From CBFGWV01 sp965652545 (lineage in GTDB: Bacteria; Pseudomonadota; Gammaproteobacteria; Competibacterales; Competibacteraceae), in NCBI GenBank assembly GCA_965652545.1, contig CBFGWV010000063.1:1-19046 (forward strand): a stretch of 19,046 nucleotides of DNA. Reading direction: 5' to 3'. The notes beneath the pieces are model-generated. The model did not search any database, was not told the DNA's origin, and saw only the letters and a program-made list of their open reading frames with translations. Each line of letters starts with the position of its first letter. Position 1 is the stretch's first letter. The position numbers were made by a program, and so were the translations under genes. Below are positions 5,410 through 13,029 of this stretch, in pieces.

Positions 5410-8362
5410 GCAGGCGCTCCCCTTGCGGGTCGAAGAACACGTTGTGACAGATCTCCACCAGCACATCCTGGTTGCGTACCAGGTCGACCACGCGAACGAT
5501 TTCGCCCATGCGCTGACGGCCGTTGCGGACCATGGCCAGGGCGATGCAGTGCCCCAGCATGGGCGAGTGCGCCACCGACGTGACGAAGCCGTGGTCGTTG
5601 GCGGCCGTGGGCTGTGCATCGCGCGGTACCACATGGGCACCGGCCATGAACGCCTCGCTCGGGTTCACCGGCTTGAGGCCGACCAGTTGCTCGCGTTCGG
5701 GCGAGAGTAGGTGCGGTCGCTGGCTCATCCAGCGGCCAATATGGTCTTTCTTCAGCGACTGCATGCCGCCGAAGCCCAGGTCCAGTGCCGTGGTCGTTCC
5801 GGTCAGTTCCGAGCCCACCACATGGCCTTTCTCCACGCGCATGACGTTCAGGGCCTCCAGCCCGTAGGGCACCACGCCCAGTGGCGCGCCCAGGCGCATC
5901 AGTTCGCGCACCAGGGCATCGCCGTAGCGCGCGGGCACGGCCAACTCGTAGGCCAGCTCGCCGGAGAACGAGATGCGGAACAAGCGCGCCGGTACACCGC
6001 CGCAGACGGTGAGTTCGGCGCAGGCCATGAATGGGAACGCCTCGTTGGACAGATCGAACGGTGCATCGACGACCTGCGCCAGCAGCTCGCGCGACTTTGG
6101 ACCCGCCAAGGCGAACTGGCCGAACTGGTCGGTCACCGAGGCGATGTGTACATCCAGTTCCGGCCACAGCACTTGGCGGCAGAAGTCCAGATGCTGCATC
6201 ACCTTGCCGGCATTGGCCGTGGTGGTGGTCATCAGGTAGTGATCCTCCCCCAGCCGTGCAGTGGTGCCGTCGTCGAAAACGAAACCGTCCTCGCGCAGCA
6301 TGATGCCGTAGCGGGTGCGCCCCACCGCCAGCTTGCCGAAGGGGTTGGCGTAGACCTTCTGCAGCAGTTCGGTGGCACCGGGGCCCTGGATGTCGATCTT
6401 GCCCAGGGTGGAGACATCGCAGATGCCCACCCCCGCGCGCACCGCCAGGACCTCGCGATCCAGCGTCTGACGCCAATGGGTCTCGCCGGGTTTGGCGAAC
6501 CAGGCCGCGCGCAGCCATGCGCCGGCGGTCATGAACTGGGCACCTTGCTCAGCGGCCCAGGCGTGCGAGGGCGGCAGGCGGGTGGGGCGGAAATGCGCCC
6601 GCTGGCTGCGCCCGCTGAAGGCACTCATGGCCACCGGTACCACCGGCGGGCGGTACAAGGTCGTACCGGTTTGTGCGATACCGCGCCCGGTGAGCTCGGC
6701 CATGATCGCCAGCCCGTTGACGTTGGACAGTTTGCCCTGATCCGTGGCCATGCCCAGGGTGGTGTAGCGCTTCAGATGCTCCACCGCGCGATAGCCCTCG
6801 CGTTCGGCCAGCGCGATGTCATCGGCGGTGACATCGTGTTGGAAGTCCACGAACGCTTTGCCCGGCGTCTTCACCTGCCACAGTGGGGTGACCCGGTAGG
6901 CTGTATCGGTGGCCGTGGGCGCCGTGCCGGCGCTGTTCTCGTGACCGGTCTCGGCGGCCGCCTGACGGCCCCGGGCAAAGCCCTCGGCCAGGGCCGCGCC
7001 AAGACCGAACGCGCCATTGGCGGCCCCGGCGACGGACAGTCCCGGTGGCAGTGTGTTCGGCACGAAGGCGGCGATGTCCTCGCGCCATGCCGGGCGCGCA
7101 CCGTGGTGGCTGGTCAGGCCGATGTTGGGGTTGTGGCCGCCGGACATCGCCAGTGTGTCGATGCTCAGGTGCTCGGTCTGGCCATTGAGCAGGCGCACCG
7201 TGACCCCGGACAGCCCCTGCCGCCCCTGGGTGGCGATGACCTCGCCACTGACCAGGCGCAGGTCATGCGCGCCGGCCAGGTTGCGGTCGACATCCGCTCG
7301 CGGGTCGATGACCGCTGTGACCTCGACCCCCGCCCGCTGCAAGGCCACCGCGCTGCGCCAGCCCTCGTCATTGTTGGTGAACACCGCCACCCGGCGGCCG
7401 GGGCTGACCGCATATCGGCCGGCGAAGGTGCGTGCCGCCTGCGCGAGCATCACCCCGGGGCGGTCGTTGCCGGGGAAGATCAGCGGCCGTTCGATGGCGC
7501 CGGCGGCGAGCACCGCGCGCTTGGCCACGATGTGCCACAAGGCCTGCCGCGGTTGGTGTTCGGCCGGGGTTTTGAGGTGGTCGGCCACCCGCTCGATCGC
7601 GCCATAAGTGCCGCCGTCGTAGACCCCGAATACCGTGGTGCGGGTCATCACCCGCACTCGTGGGTGGGCGGTGAGTTCCGCCAGGGTGGCGGCGACGAAG
7701 GCCGTGCCGGGCTGGCCGTCGATCACCGCCTCGTCGGAGAGCAGCCGGCCACCGGGCCGGTGGTCCTCTTCGCACACAATAACCCTCGCACCGGCGCGCG
7801 CGGCCGCCAGAGCCGCGGCAAGGCCGGCGGGGCCGGTGCCGATGATCAGCACATCGCAGTGGGCGGTGGCCAGGTCGTAGGTGTCCGGGTCGGCTTGCAG
7901 ACTGGCCCGTCCCATGCCGGCGGCGCGGCGGATGGCCGGCTCAAAGACCTTTTCCCAGGCCTTGGCCGGCCACATGAAGGTCTTGTAGTAAAAACCGGCC
8001 ACGAAGATGGGACTGAACAGCCCATTCACGGCCAACAGGTCGAAGGCCAGGCTGGGCCAGCGGTTCTGGCTGCGTGCGACCAACCCGTCGTACAGCTCGA
8101 TGGTGGTGGCGCGGGTGTTGGGCTCGCGCCGGTTTCCCTCGCGCAACTCGACCAGGGCATTGGGCTCTTCGGAGCCTGCGCTGACCACGCCGCGCGGGCG
8201 GTGGTATTTGAACGAGCGGCCCATCAGGCGCACGCCGTTGGCCAGCAGGGCCGAGGCCAGGGTGTCGCCGGGGCAGCCGTTGAAGGTCTTGCCGTCGAAG
8301 CTGAAGGTGAGAGCCGTCTGGCGGTCGATCAGACCGCCCTTGGGCAGGCGATAGCTGCTCAT
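5402..8362 (-). CDS. soxA: Sarcosine oxidase alpha subunit
   Basis: At 986 residues this is full length for the family. An N-terminal ferredoxin-like fold region (~15-100, with FDGKTFNGCPGDTLASALLANG) is followed by an NAD-binding Rossmann domain opened by DVLIIGTGPAGLAAALAAARAGA (GTGPAG at 175-180). The C-terminal ~400 residues are a GcvT/DMGDH-like tetrahydrofolate-binding domain (GICDVSTLGKIDIQGPGA, YGIMLREDGFVFDDGT, LAGPKSRELL). The complex oxidises sarcosine to glycine and hydrogen peroxide; the formaldehyde-level carbon reaches tetrahydrofolate on alpha through an internal channel. Its start ATG overlaps the soxD stop (ATGA, 4 bases) and its stop overlaps soxG, so translation is coupled. 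No frameshift or missing domain is seen. Confidence 0.97.
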   Translation of the reverse strand: MSSYRLPKGGLIDRQTALTFSFDGKTFNGCPGDTLASALLANGVRLMGRSFKYHRPRGVVSAGSEEPNALVELREGNRREPNTRATTIELYDGLVARSQNRWPSLAFDLLAVNGLFSPIFVAGFYYKTFMWPAKAWEKVFEPAIRRAAGMGRASLQADPDTYDLATAHCDVLIIGTGPAGLAAALAAARAGARVIVCEEDHRPGGRLLSDEAVIDGQPGTAFVAATLAELTAHPRVRVMTRTTVFGVYDGGTYGAIERVADHLKTPAEHQPRQALWHIVAKRAVLAAGAIERPLIFPGNDRPGVMLAQAARTFAGRYAVSPGRRVAVFTNNDEGWRSAVALQRAGVEVTAVIDPRADVDRNLAGAHDLRLVSGEVIATQGRQGLSGVTVRLLNGQTEHLSIDTLAMSGGHNPNIGLTSHHGARPAWREDIAAFVPNTLPPGLSVAGAANGAFGLGAALAEGFARGRQAAAETGHENSAGTAPTATDTAYRVTPLWQVKTPGKAFVDFQHDVTADDIALAEREGYRAVEHLKRYTTLGMATDQGKLSNVNGLAIMAELTGRGIAQTGTTLYRPPVVPVAMSAFSGRSQRAHFRPTRLPPSHAWAAEQGAQFMTAGAWLRAAWFAKPGETHWRQTLDREVLAVRAGVGICDVSTLGKIDIQGPGATELLQKVYANPFGKLAVGRTRYGIMLREDGFVFDDGTTARLGEDHYLMTTTTANAGKVMQHLDFCRQVLWPELDVHIASVTDQFGQFALAGPKSRELLAQVVDAPFDLSNEAFPFMACAELTVCGGVPARLFRISFSGELAYELAVPARYGDALVRELMRLGAPLGVVPYGLEALNVMRVEKGHVVGSELTGTTTALDLGFGGMQSLKKDHIGRWMSQRPHLLSPEREQLVGLKPVNPSEAFMAGAHVVPRDAQPTAANDHGFVTSVAHSPMLGHCIALAMVRNGRQRMGEIVRVVDLVRNQDVLVEICHNVFFDPQGERLHG

Positions 8363-8625
8363 GACGCCACCTCGCGCGCGGCGACCGCGCCCAGTACGGC
8401 GTGGGTCACGGTATGCCGCGTCACCACCAGCCAGGCGCGGCAGCCGCCGCTGTGATACCAGTACTCCTGGTGCTCGCCGGCCGGGTTTCGGCGGATATGC
8501 ACATAGTCATGGAATGCGGTCATGGCGTCGGGGGCGTCCGGGTCGGGGCGCCGTACAGTGGCATCGCCCAGGATGGTGAACTCGCCGGAGTCCCGGTCGC
8601 CGCAGTAAGGGCAGGGGATACGCAT
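8359..8625 (-). CDS. soxD: Sarcosine oxidase delta subunit
   Basis: The 88-residue protein starts MRIPCPYCGDRDSGEF and carries Cys5, Cys8, His58 and Cys62, matching with a one-residue offset the zinc ligands known from heterotetrameric sarcosine oxidase. The segment DYVHIRRNPAGEHQEYWYHSGGCRAWL is highly characteristic of SoxD. It is a small structural zinc subunit of the cytoplasmic enzyme. It begins 15 bases after soxB and its TGA overlaps the soxA ATG. GGAAA upstream of the start is a modest ribosome site. Confidence 0.96.
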   Translation of the reverse strand: MRIPCPYCGDRDSGEFTILGDATVRRPDPDAPDAMTAFHDYVHIRRNPAGEHQEYWYHSGGCRAWLVVTRHTVTHAVLGAVAAREVAS

Positions 8626-8640
8626 GGATGGTTTCCGTGT

Positions 8641-9891
8641 TCAGTGCAGGTTGGGCGTGGCGCCTTCGCCGTTCTCGTCGATGACCGCGCCCGTGGCGAA
8701 GCGGTCCAGGGTCAACGCGCGTGCTACCTCGTGGGTGCGGTCGGTCGCCAGCAGGTGGGCAAAGCAGAGGCCCGAGCCCGGTGTGGCCTTGAACCCGCCG
8801 TAGCACCAGCCGCCGTTGAGGTACAGCCCGTCCACCGGCGTGCGGTCGATGATCGGCGAGCCGTCCATGCTCATGTCCATGATGCCGCCCCAATGACGCA
8901 GCACCCGCACGCGGCCGGCGTTGGGGAACATCGCAAGGCCTTCGGAGACGACCTCTTCGATGGTCGGCAGATTGCCGCGCGCGGCGTAGGAGTTGTACTT
9001 GTCGATCGAGCCGCCGAACACCAGCCCGCCCTTGTCCGACTGGCTGATATAGAAGTGCCCGGCGCCGAAGGTGACGACTTGGTTGATCAGCGGCTTGATC
9101 GCCTCGGTGACGAAGGCCTGGAGCACGGTGCTCTCGATGGGTAGCTTGAGCCCGGCCATGTCCGCCACGCGGGTGGTGTTGCCGGCCACGGCCATGCCGA
9201 CGCGGGCGGCGCGAATCTCGCCGCGGGTGGTCTTCACCCCGGCCACCCGCTCACCGTCGTAGAGAAAGCCGGTGACCTCGCAGTTTTGCAGAATGTCCAC
9301 GCCCATGCCGTCCGCGGCGCGGGCGTAGCCCCAGGCCACCGCGTCGTGGCGAGCGGTGCCGGCGCGCGGCTGGAGCAGGCCGCCCTCGACCGGAAAGCGG
9401 GCATTGTCCAAGTCCAGCCCCGGCACCAGCTCGCGCAGTTGCTGGCGGTCCAGCATCTCGGCGTCGCCACCGTGCATGCGCATGGCGTTGCCGCGGCGGG
9501 CGTAGGCATCGCGCTGGGCGTCGGAGTGGTACAGGTTCAACACCCCGCGCTGGCTCATCATGGTGTTGAAGTTCAGGTCCTGCTCCATGGTTTCCCACAG
9601 CTGCAGCGACTTTTCGTAGAACGGGATATTGCCCGCCTGCAGGTAATTAGAGCGCACGATGGTGGTGTTGCGGCCGACGTTGCCGCCGCCGATCCAGCCC
9701 TTTTCGACCACCGCGACGTTGCGGATGCCGTGGTTGGCGGCCAGAAAGTAGGCCGTCGCCAGGCCGTGGCCGCCGCCGCCGATGATGACGACGTCGTAGC
9801 CGGCTTTGGGCTCGGGGTCGCGCCACGCCGGCGTCCAGCCGCGATGCCCCTGCATCGCCTGTCTGATCAGAGAGAAAACCGAATACCGCAT
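8641..9891 (-). CDS. soxB: Sarcosine oxidase beta subunit
   Basis: The 416-residue product starts MRYSVFSLIRQAMQGHRGW, then has the FAD Rossmann motif VVIIGGGGHGLATAYFLA (35-52). TARHDAVAWG contains His182, at the position of the histidine that covalently holds FMN in characterised enzymes. A C-terminal HWGGIMDMSMDGSPIIDRTPVDGLY stretch is typical of DAO-family amine oxidases. It holds the catalytic flavin site for sarcosine demethylation. The frame is open 86 codons further upstream, but that extension covers the divergent regulatory region and resembles nothing in the family, so the ATG at 9891 is preferred; AGGA lies about a dozen bases upstream. It is the first gene of soxBDAG and divergent from a sigma-54 activator. 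Confidence 0.96.
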   Translation of the reverse strand: MRYSVFSLIRQAMQGHRGWTPAWRDPEPKAGYDVVIIGGGGHGLATAYFLAANHGIRNVAVVEKGWIGGGNVGRNTTIVRSNYLQAGNIPFYEKSLQLWETMEQDLNFNTMMSQRGVLNLYHSDAQRDAYARRGNAMRMHGGDAEMLDRQQLRELVPGLDLDNARFPVEGGLLQPRAGTARHDAVAWGYARAADGMGVDILQNCEVTGFLYDGERVAGVKTTRGEIRAARVGMAVAGNTTRVADMAGLKLPIESTVLQAFVTEAIKPLINQVVTFGAGHFYISQSDKGGLVFGGSIDKYNSYAARGNLPTIEEVVSEGLAMFPNAGRVRVLRHWGGIMDMSMDGSPIIDRTPVDGLYLNGGWCYGGFKATPGSGLCFAHLLATDRTHEVARALTLDRFATGAVIDENGEGATPNLH

Positions 9892-10160
9892 GGGCGATTG
9901 AGTCCTGTGCTTGGCAGACCGCGGATTGTCGCTTTCGCGCAAGCCGCTACACACCGCCGTCCGTGGTGGCGTCCGGGAGCCCCCGTGAGAAGCGGGTTTG
10001 ACGCGAATTCGATGAAAAAGCGTGAGCCCCCCACTGGGGAAAGTACATATCCAACGGCGACACGGGTGTTCGCATGGTTGCCGGCTTTGGTGCCGCAGGC
10101 TGTGTGTATACTCCTTCGCACGCGTCGACGCAGTCCATAACAGACGCAAGGAGGTTTGGA
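9892..10160. promoter_or_regulatory. Divergent control region between soxB and the sigma-54 activator
   Basis: This 269-base gap should hold the promoters of both soxBDAG and the activator. Visible small symmetries are CGAATTCG (10004-10011), CCCC-ACT-GGGG within 10027-10038, and ACAC-GG-GTGT near 10061-10070; any could be an activator site. No -24/-12 element with correct GG-N10-GC spacing was found; the nearest, on the minus strand near 10094-10077 (GGCAC...GGCAA), has one extra base. The region carries no gene. Confidence 0.45.
10107..10112 (+). promoter_or_regulatory. Candidate -10 element for the activator gene
   Basis: TATACT, preceded by alternating TG dinucleotides, lies about 49 bases before the GTG start of the activator. 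No good -35 is present 16-18 bases upstream, so it would have to work as an extended -10-like or activated promoter. The call rests on the hexamer only. Confidence 0.3.
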
Positions 10161-11540
10161 GTGGATCACGCCCTTCGACAACGTATGTCGGAGACGATGA
10201 TGCGTTCCCTGCAGTCCATGTGCGAAGGCTCCATTGCCGTGGACAAGGATGCGCGCATCGTCTGGATCAACGAACGCTATGCGTCCCTGCTCGGTGTCGA
10301 AAGCGACACCGCCCTCGGTCAGCCGATCGAGTCGGTCATCCCCGAGAGCCTGCTACGGCGGGTGGTGGAGAGTGGGCAACCCATCCTGCTGGACATCATG
10401 CGCTTTGGCGACAAGCACTTCGTCGTCAACCGCCTGCCCTTGCACGACGATGAGGGCCGGGTGATCGGCGCGGTCGGCTTCGTGTTCTTCGACCGGCTCG
10501 ACTCGCTCAAGCCAATCATCGCCAAGTTCGATCACCTGAACGAGCAGTTGCAGGAAGCCCGCCGCCAGTTGGACTCGCTGCGCAGCACGCGCTATCGCCT
10601 GGAGGATGTCATCGGCGAGCAGCCGGCCATCCTCGAGGTCAAGCGTCAGTTGCGACGGGTGGCGCGTACCGACAGCCCGGTGCTGATCCTGGGCGAGACC
10701 GGTACCGGCAAGGAGCTGCTGGCGCAGTCGGTGCATTCCCATTCGGAACGGCGCAGCAAGCCGTTCATCGCGGTGAACCTCAGCGCCATCCCCGAGACGC
10801 TGATCGAGGCCGAGCTGTTCGGCTACGCCCCGGGCACCTTCACCGGTGGCGATCGCAAGGGGCGCAAGGGCAAGTTCGCCCTGGCCGATGGTGGCACCTT
10901 GTTCCTGGACGAGGTCGGCGAGCTGCCGCTACCCATTCAGGCCAAGCTGTTGCGGGTGCTGGAGGAGATGGTCATCGAGCCGCTGGGCTCGCACACCATC
11001 ACCCGCGTCGACGTGCGAGTGGTCGCCGCCACCAGCCAGGACCTGGATGCCCGCATGGCCGCCGGCGACTATCGCGCGGATCTGTTCTACCGGCTCAATG
11101 TCCTGCCCATCCATGTGCCGCCGCTGCGCGAGCGCCTGGAAGACCTGCCGCTGCTGACCCGTCATTTCCTCGAGCGCATCGCCATCGATCTGGGTGAGCG
11201 CCCACGCAGCGTGAGCGCGGAGGGACTGGCCGCCCTGGCGGCGCACGATTGGCCCGGCAACGTGCGCGAGCTGCGCAATACGCTCGAGCGTCTGTGCCTG
11301 GTCATCGACGATGCCGAGTTTACGGCCGAGCAGATCCGTTCGGTGCTCACGGTGCGCTCGGGCTCGCCGGTCAGCGCCAGCGGCATGGCGCAGTTGTCCG
11401 ACATCGTCGCCGACGCCCAGCAGCGTGCCCTGGCCGAGGCCATGCGCCGCACCGGCGGGCAGAAACAGGCAGCGGCGAAACTGCTGGGGATATCGCGATC
11501 GCGGTTGTATGAGCTGCTCGGCTCGGGCGGTATGGGGTGA
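10161..11540 (+). CDS. PAS-containing sigma-54-dependent transcriptional activator
   Basis: I start at GTG 10161 because a perfect AAGGAGG (10148-10154) sits 6 bases before it; an ATG at 10074 in the same frame lies upstream of the likely promoter. The 459-residue protein has a PAS sensor domain (~15-110), a coiled linker (~122-145) and an AAA+ domain: Walker A GETGTGKE (178-185), Walker B TLFLDE (246-251) and FYRLNV (309-314). A Fis-type HTH ends it (~420-455, GGQKQAAAKLLGISRSRLYELL). The sigma-54 contact loop, usually GAFTGA, reads GTFTGG (225-230); the essential Phe and Thr are kept. It is divergent from soxBDAG and 93 bases upstream of a FAD monooxygenase, so it probably controls one or both. 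The signal sensed by PAS is unknown. Confidence 0.95.
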   Translation: MDHALRQRMSETMMRSLQSMCEGSIAVDKDARIVWINERYASLLGVESDTALGQPIESVIPESLLRRVVESGQPILLDIMRFGDKHFVVNRLPLHDDEGRVIGAVGFVFFDRLDSLKPIIAKFDHLNEQLQEARRQLDSLRSTRYRLEDVIGEQPAILEVKRQLRRVARTDSPVLILGETGTGKELLAQSVHSHSERRSKPFIAVNLSAIPETLIEAELFGYAPGTFTGGDRKGRKGKFALADGGTLFLDEVGELPLPIQAKLLRVLEEMVIEPLGSHTITRVDVRVVAATSQDLDARMAAGDYRADLFYRLNVLPIHVPPLRERLEDLPLLTRHFLERIAIDLGERPRSVSAEGLAALAAHDWPGNVRELRNTLERLCLVIDDAEFTAEQIRSVLTVRSGSPVSASGMAQLSDIVADAQQRALAEAMRRTGGQKQAAAKLLGISRSRLYELLGSGGMG

Positions 11541-11633
11541 GCTGAAAACCCGGCAACCCCTGCCACCCCATGTTGTCCATCACAGGACACGGGCCCTGGA
11601 GCGATTAGCGCCCGTTCGACATGGAGGGACGAC

Positions 11634-12785
11634 ATGAACTATGCGCATCCGCCGCTGATCGTCGGCGCCGGCCCCGTGGGATTGAGCGCGGGCTTGTTCC
11701 TGGCAAGGCAGGGCCAGAAGGTACGGATCATCGACAGGCTCAGTGCCCCGTCTCGCCATTCCAAAGCGCTGGCCGTCAACCCGCGAACACTCGAGCTCCT
11801 CGAGCCTACGGGCGTAACCGACCGCATCCTGGAGGATGGTTTGGCGATCCATGGGGTGCACGTCCATGAGGGCAGAAAAGTCATCGCCCAACTGAGTTTC
11901 GAGCATATCCACCCGAAATTCCCGTTCATGATCGCCTTGTCGCAGGCCAGCACGGAGCGCTTGTTGGCCGACGCGCTGGCCACGGCCGACGCTCGGGTGG
12001 AGCGCAGTGTGCAACTGGTGGAGTGCCGCAATATCGAGGGCGGTGCCGAGGTGGCACTGGAGCCGATGGGCGAGAGCGATGCGCGCGATGTGTTCACCTG
12101 CCCTTGGGTGCTCGCGGCCGACGGTGCGCACAGTACGGTGCGCGAGCGCTTGAAAGTGGCCTTCGACGGGTCGTCCTTCCGGCATGACTGGTATCTGGCC
12201 GATGCACCGATGAGGACCGATCTGGCTGAGGATCGTGCGCACCTGCTGTTCATGGACGACGGCAGCTTCCAGTTCATGGTCCGTGTCGTCGACAAGCAGT
12301 GGGACGGCCAGGCCGCACCGGTGTGGCGGGTGATCGGCAACCGGCCGGATCCTTTGCACCGTCTTACCCATGCCGAGCCGGCCGGCGAACCGGTGTGGAC
12401 GTCCGCGTTCGGTATTTCGCACCGTCTGGCCACGCCGATGATGCTGGGCGCGGTGTATTTCGCCGGCGATGCGGCGCACATTCATTCGCCCGTCGGCGCC
12501 CGCGGCATGAACCTGGGTATCGAGGATGCCTGGGTGTTCGCCGAACTGGTCAGAACGAATGCATTGTTGCAGTACGAGCGTATGCGCCGGCCCGTCGACC
12601 ACCAGGTGGTACGACGGGTGCGCCAGTTATCGCGCCTGGCCTCTGGAGAAACTGCTGTCCACCGCCTTGCCCGACGCACATTCCTGCCCAAGGCGCTGCG
12701 CGTGCCCATGGTCCGCTCGCGCATGCTGGCCACGGTGACGGGGCTGGATCACGACCAGCGCTGGGGGTTCGCCGCCGCACGGTGA
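11634..12785 (+). CDS. FAD-dependent aromatic-hydroxylase-type monooxygenase
   Basis: The 383-residue protein belongs to the class A flavoprotein monooxygenases (PheA/TfdB/UbiH type, FAD_binding_3). It shows the dinucleotide motif VGAGPVGLSAG (10-20), an acid ending beta-2 (Asp34), the bifunctional FAD/NAD(P)H motif around VLAADGAHSTVR (159-170), and the GD motif FAGDAAHIHSPVGARGMNLG (276-295). It lacks the C-terminal thioredoxin-like domain of the larger phenol hydroxylases. GGAGGG at 11623-11628 is a strong ribosome site. It follows the activator gene by 93 bases with only a weak 5-bp hairpin (TGTCC/GGACA, 11574-11589) between them, so read-through is possible. The substrate cannot be read from sequence. 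It ends 4 bases from the converging remnant of an efflux gene. Confidence 0.9.
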   Translation: MNYAHPPLIVGAGPVGLSAGLFLARQGQKVRIIDRLSAPSRHSKALAVNPRTLELLEPTGVTDRILEDGLAIHGVHVHEGRKVIAQLSFEHIHPKFPFMIALSQASTERLLADALATADARVERSVQLVECRNIEGGAEVALEPMGESDARDVFTCPWVLAADGAHSTVRERLKVAFDGSSFRHDWYLADAPMRTDLAEDRAHLLFMDDGSFQFMVRVVDKQWDGQAAPVWRVIGNRPDPLHRLTHAEPAGEPVWTSAFGISHRLATPMMLGAVYFAGDAAHIHSPVGARGMNLGIEDAWVFAELVRTNALLQYERMRRPVDHQVVRRVRQLSRLASGETAVHRLARRTFLPKALRVPMVRSRMLATVTGLDHDQRWGFAAAR

Positions 12786-12786
12786 A

Positions 12787-12819
12787 CGCTCACTCCAGCG
12801 ATGTTCCATGGAGTGAGCG
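12787..12819. terminator. 11-bp perfect hairpin after the monooxygenase, bidirectional
   Basis: CGCTCACTCCA (12787-12797) and TGGAGTGAGCG (12809-12819) are exact reverse complements around an 11-base loop. The hairpin starts one base after the monooxygenase stop and is placed to terminate that transcript, though no T tract follows on either strand. It also encodes the final residues (SLHGTSLE) of the truncated efflux ORF on the minus strand, so the two structures were probably joined secondarily. Confidence 0.6.
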
Positions 12820-13029
12820 CGCCGCCCGCACATTGGCCAGCGCGGCGCTCATGCTCTGCTCACCGGCCAGTGTCGGGGCGAGCAGGGCGCGTTGGCCATA
12901 GCGCACCCACCAATCGGGGGTGACGCTGGCCGCCGCTACAGATCGCTCGGCGTGTTCCGGGGCGACGGTTGCGGTCCCGCTCAGGCTGATCAGCCCCGCG
13001 CCCAGTATCGCGAGCATTCGCAGTGTCAT
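12790..13029 (-). pseudogene. Truncated outer-membrane efflux factor (OprN/NodT-like) N-terminal remnant
   Basis: The 79-codon frame starts at an ATG overlapping the pump gene's TGA (ATGA), exactly where a third efflux gene is expected. It opens with a signal peptide (MTLRMLAILGAGLISLSGTATVA). It continues PDWWVRYGQRALLAPTLAGE and QSMSAALANVRAARS, which follows the N-terminal pattern of outer-membrane factors (WWxxY...AL..L...A......A.ANxRxxRA). It then stops: the last eight residues are encoded by the terminator hairpin of the converging monooxygenase gene. Full-length channels have about 450-500 residues, so nearly all of the beta-barrel and tunnel domain is gone. The lipobox cysteine typical of the family is also absent. 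It may be a deletion scar, or a retained short exported peptide. Confidence 0.65.

Noticed and set aside
5711..8455. A 914-codon plus-strand open frame
   Set aside because: It lies antisense to soxA, whose product matches its family end to end; the plus-strand translation is low-complexity Gly/Ala/Gln/His/Arg-rich sequence typical of frames opposite high-GC genes.
10071..10100. Sigma-54 -24/-12 promoter for soxB on the minus strand (GGCAC...GGCAA)
   Set aside because: The GG-to-GC spacing is 11 rather than the nearly invariant 10 bases, and the leader to soxB would be about 170 bases; kept only as a lead to test.
9892..10149. N-terminal extension of soxB by 86 codons
   Set aside because: The extra residues resemble nothing in SoxB proteins and cover the divergent regulatory region, including the activator's candidate -10.
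10074..10160. Upstream ATG start of the sigma-54 activator
   Set aside because: It has no good ribosome site and lies before the candidate -10 at 10107; the GTG at 10161 has a perfect AAGGAGG at 6 bases.
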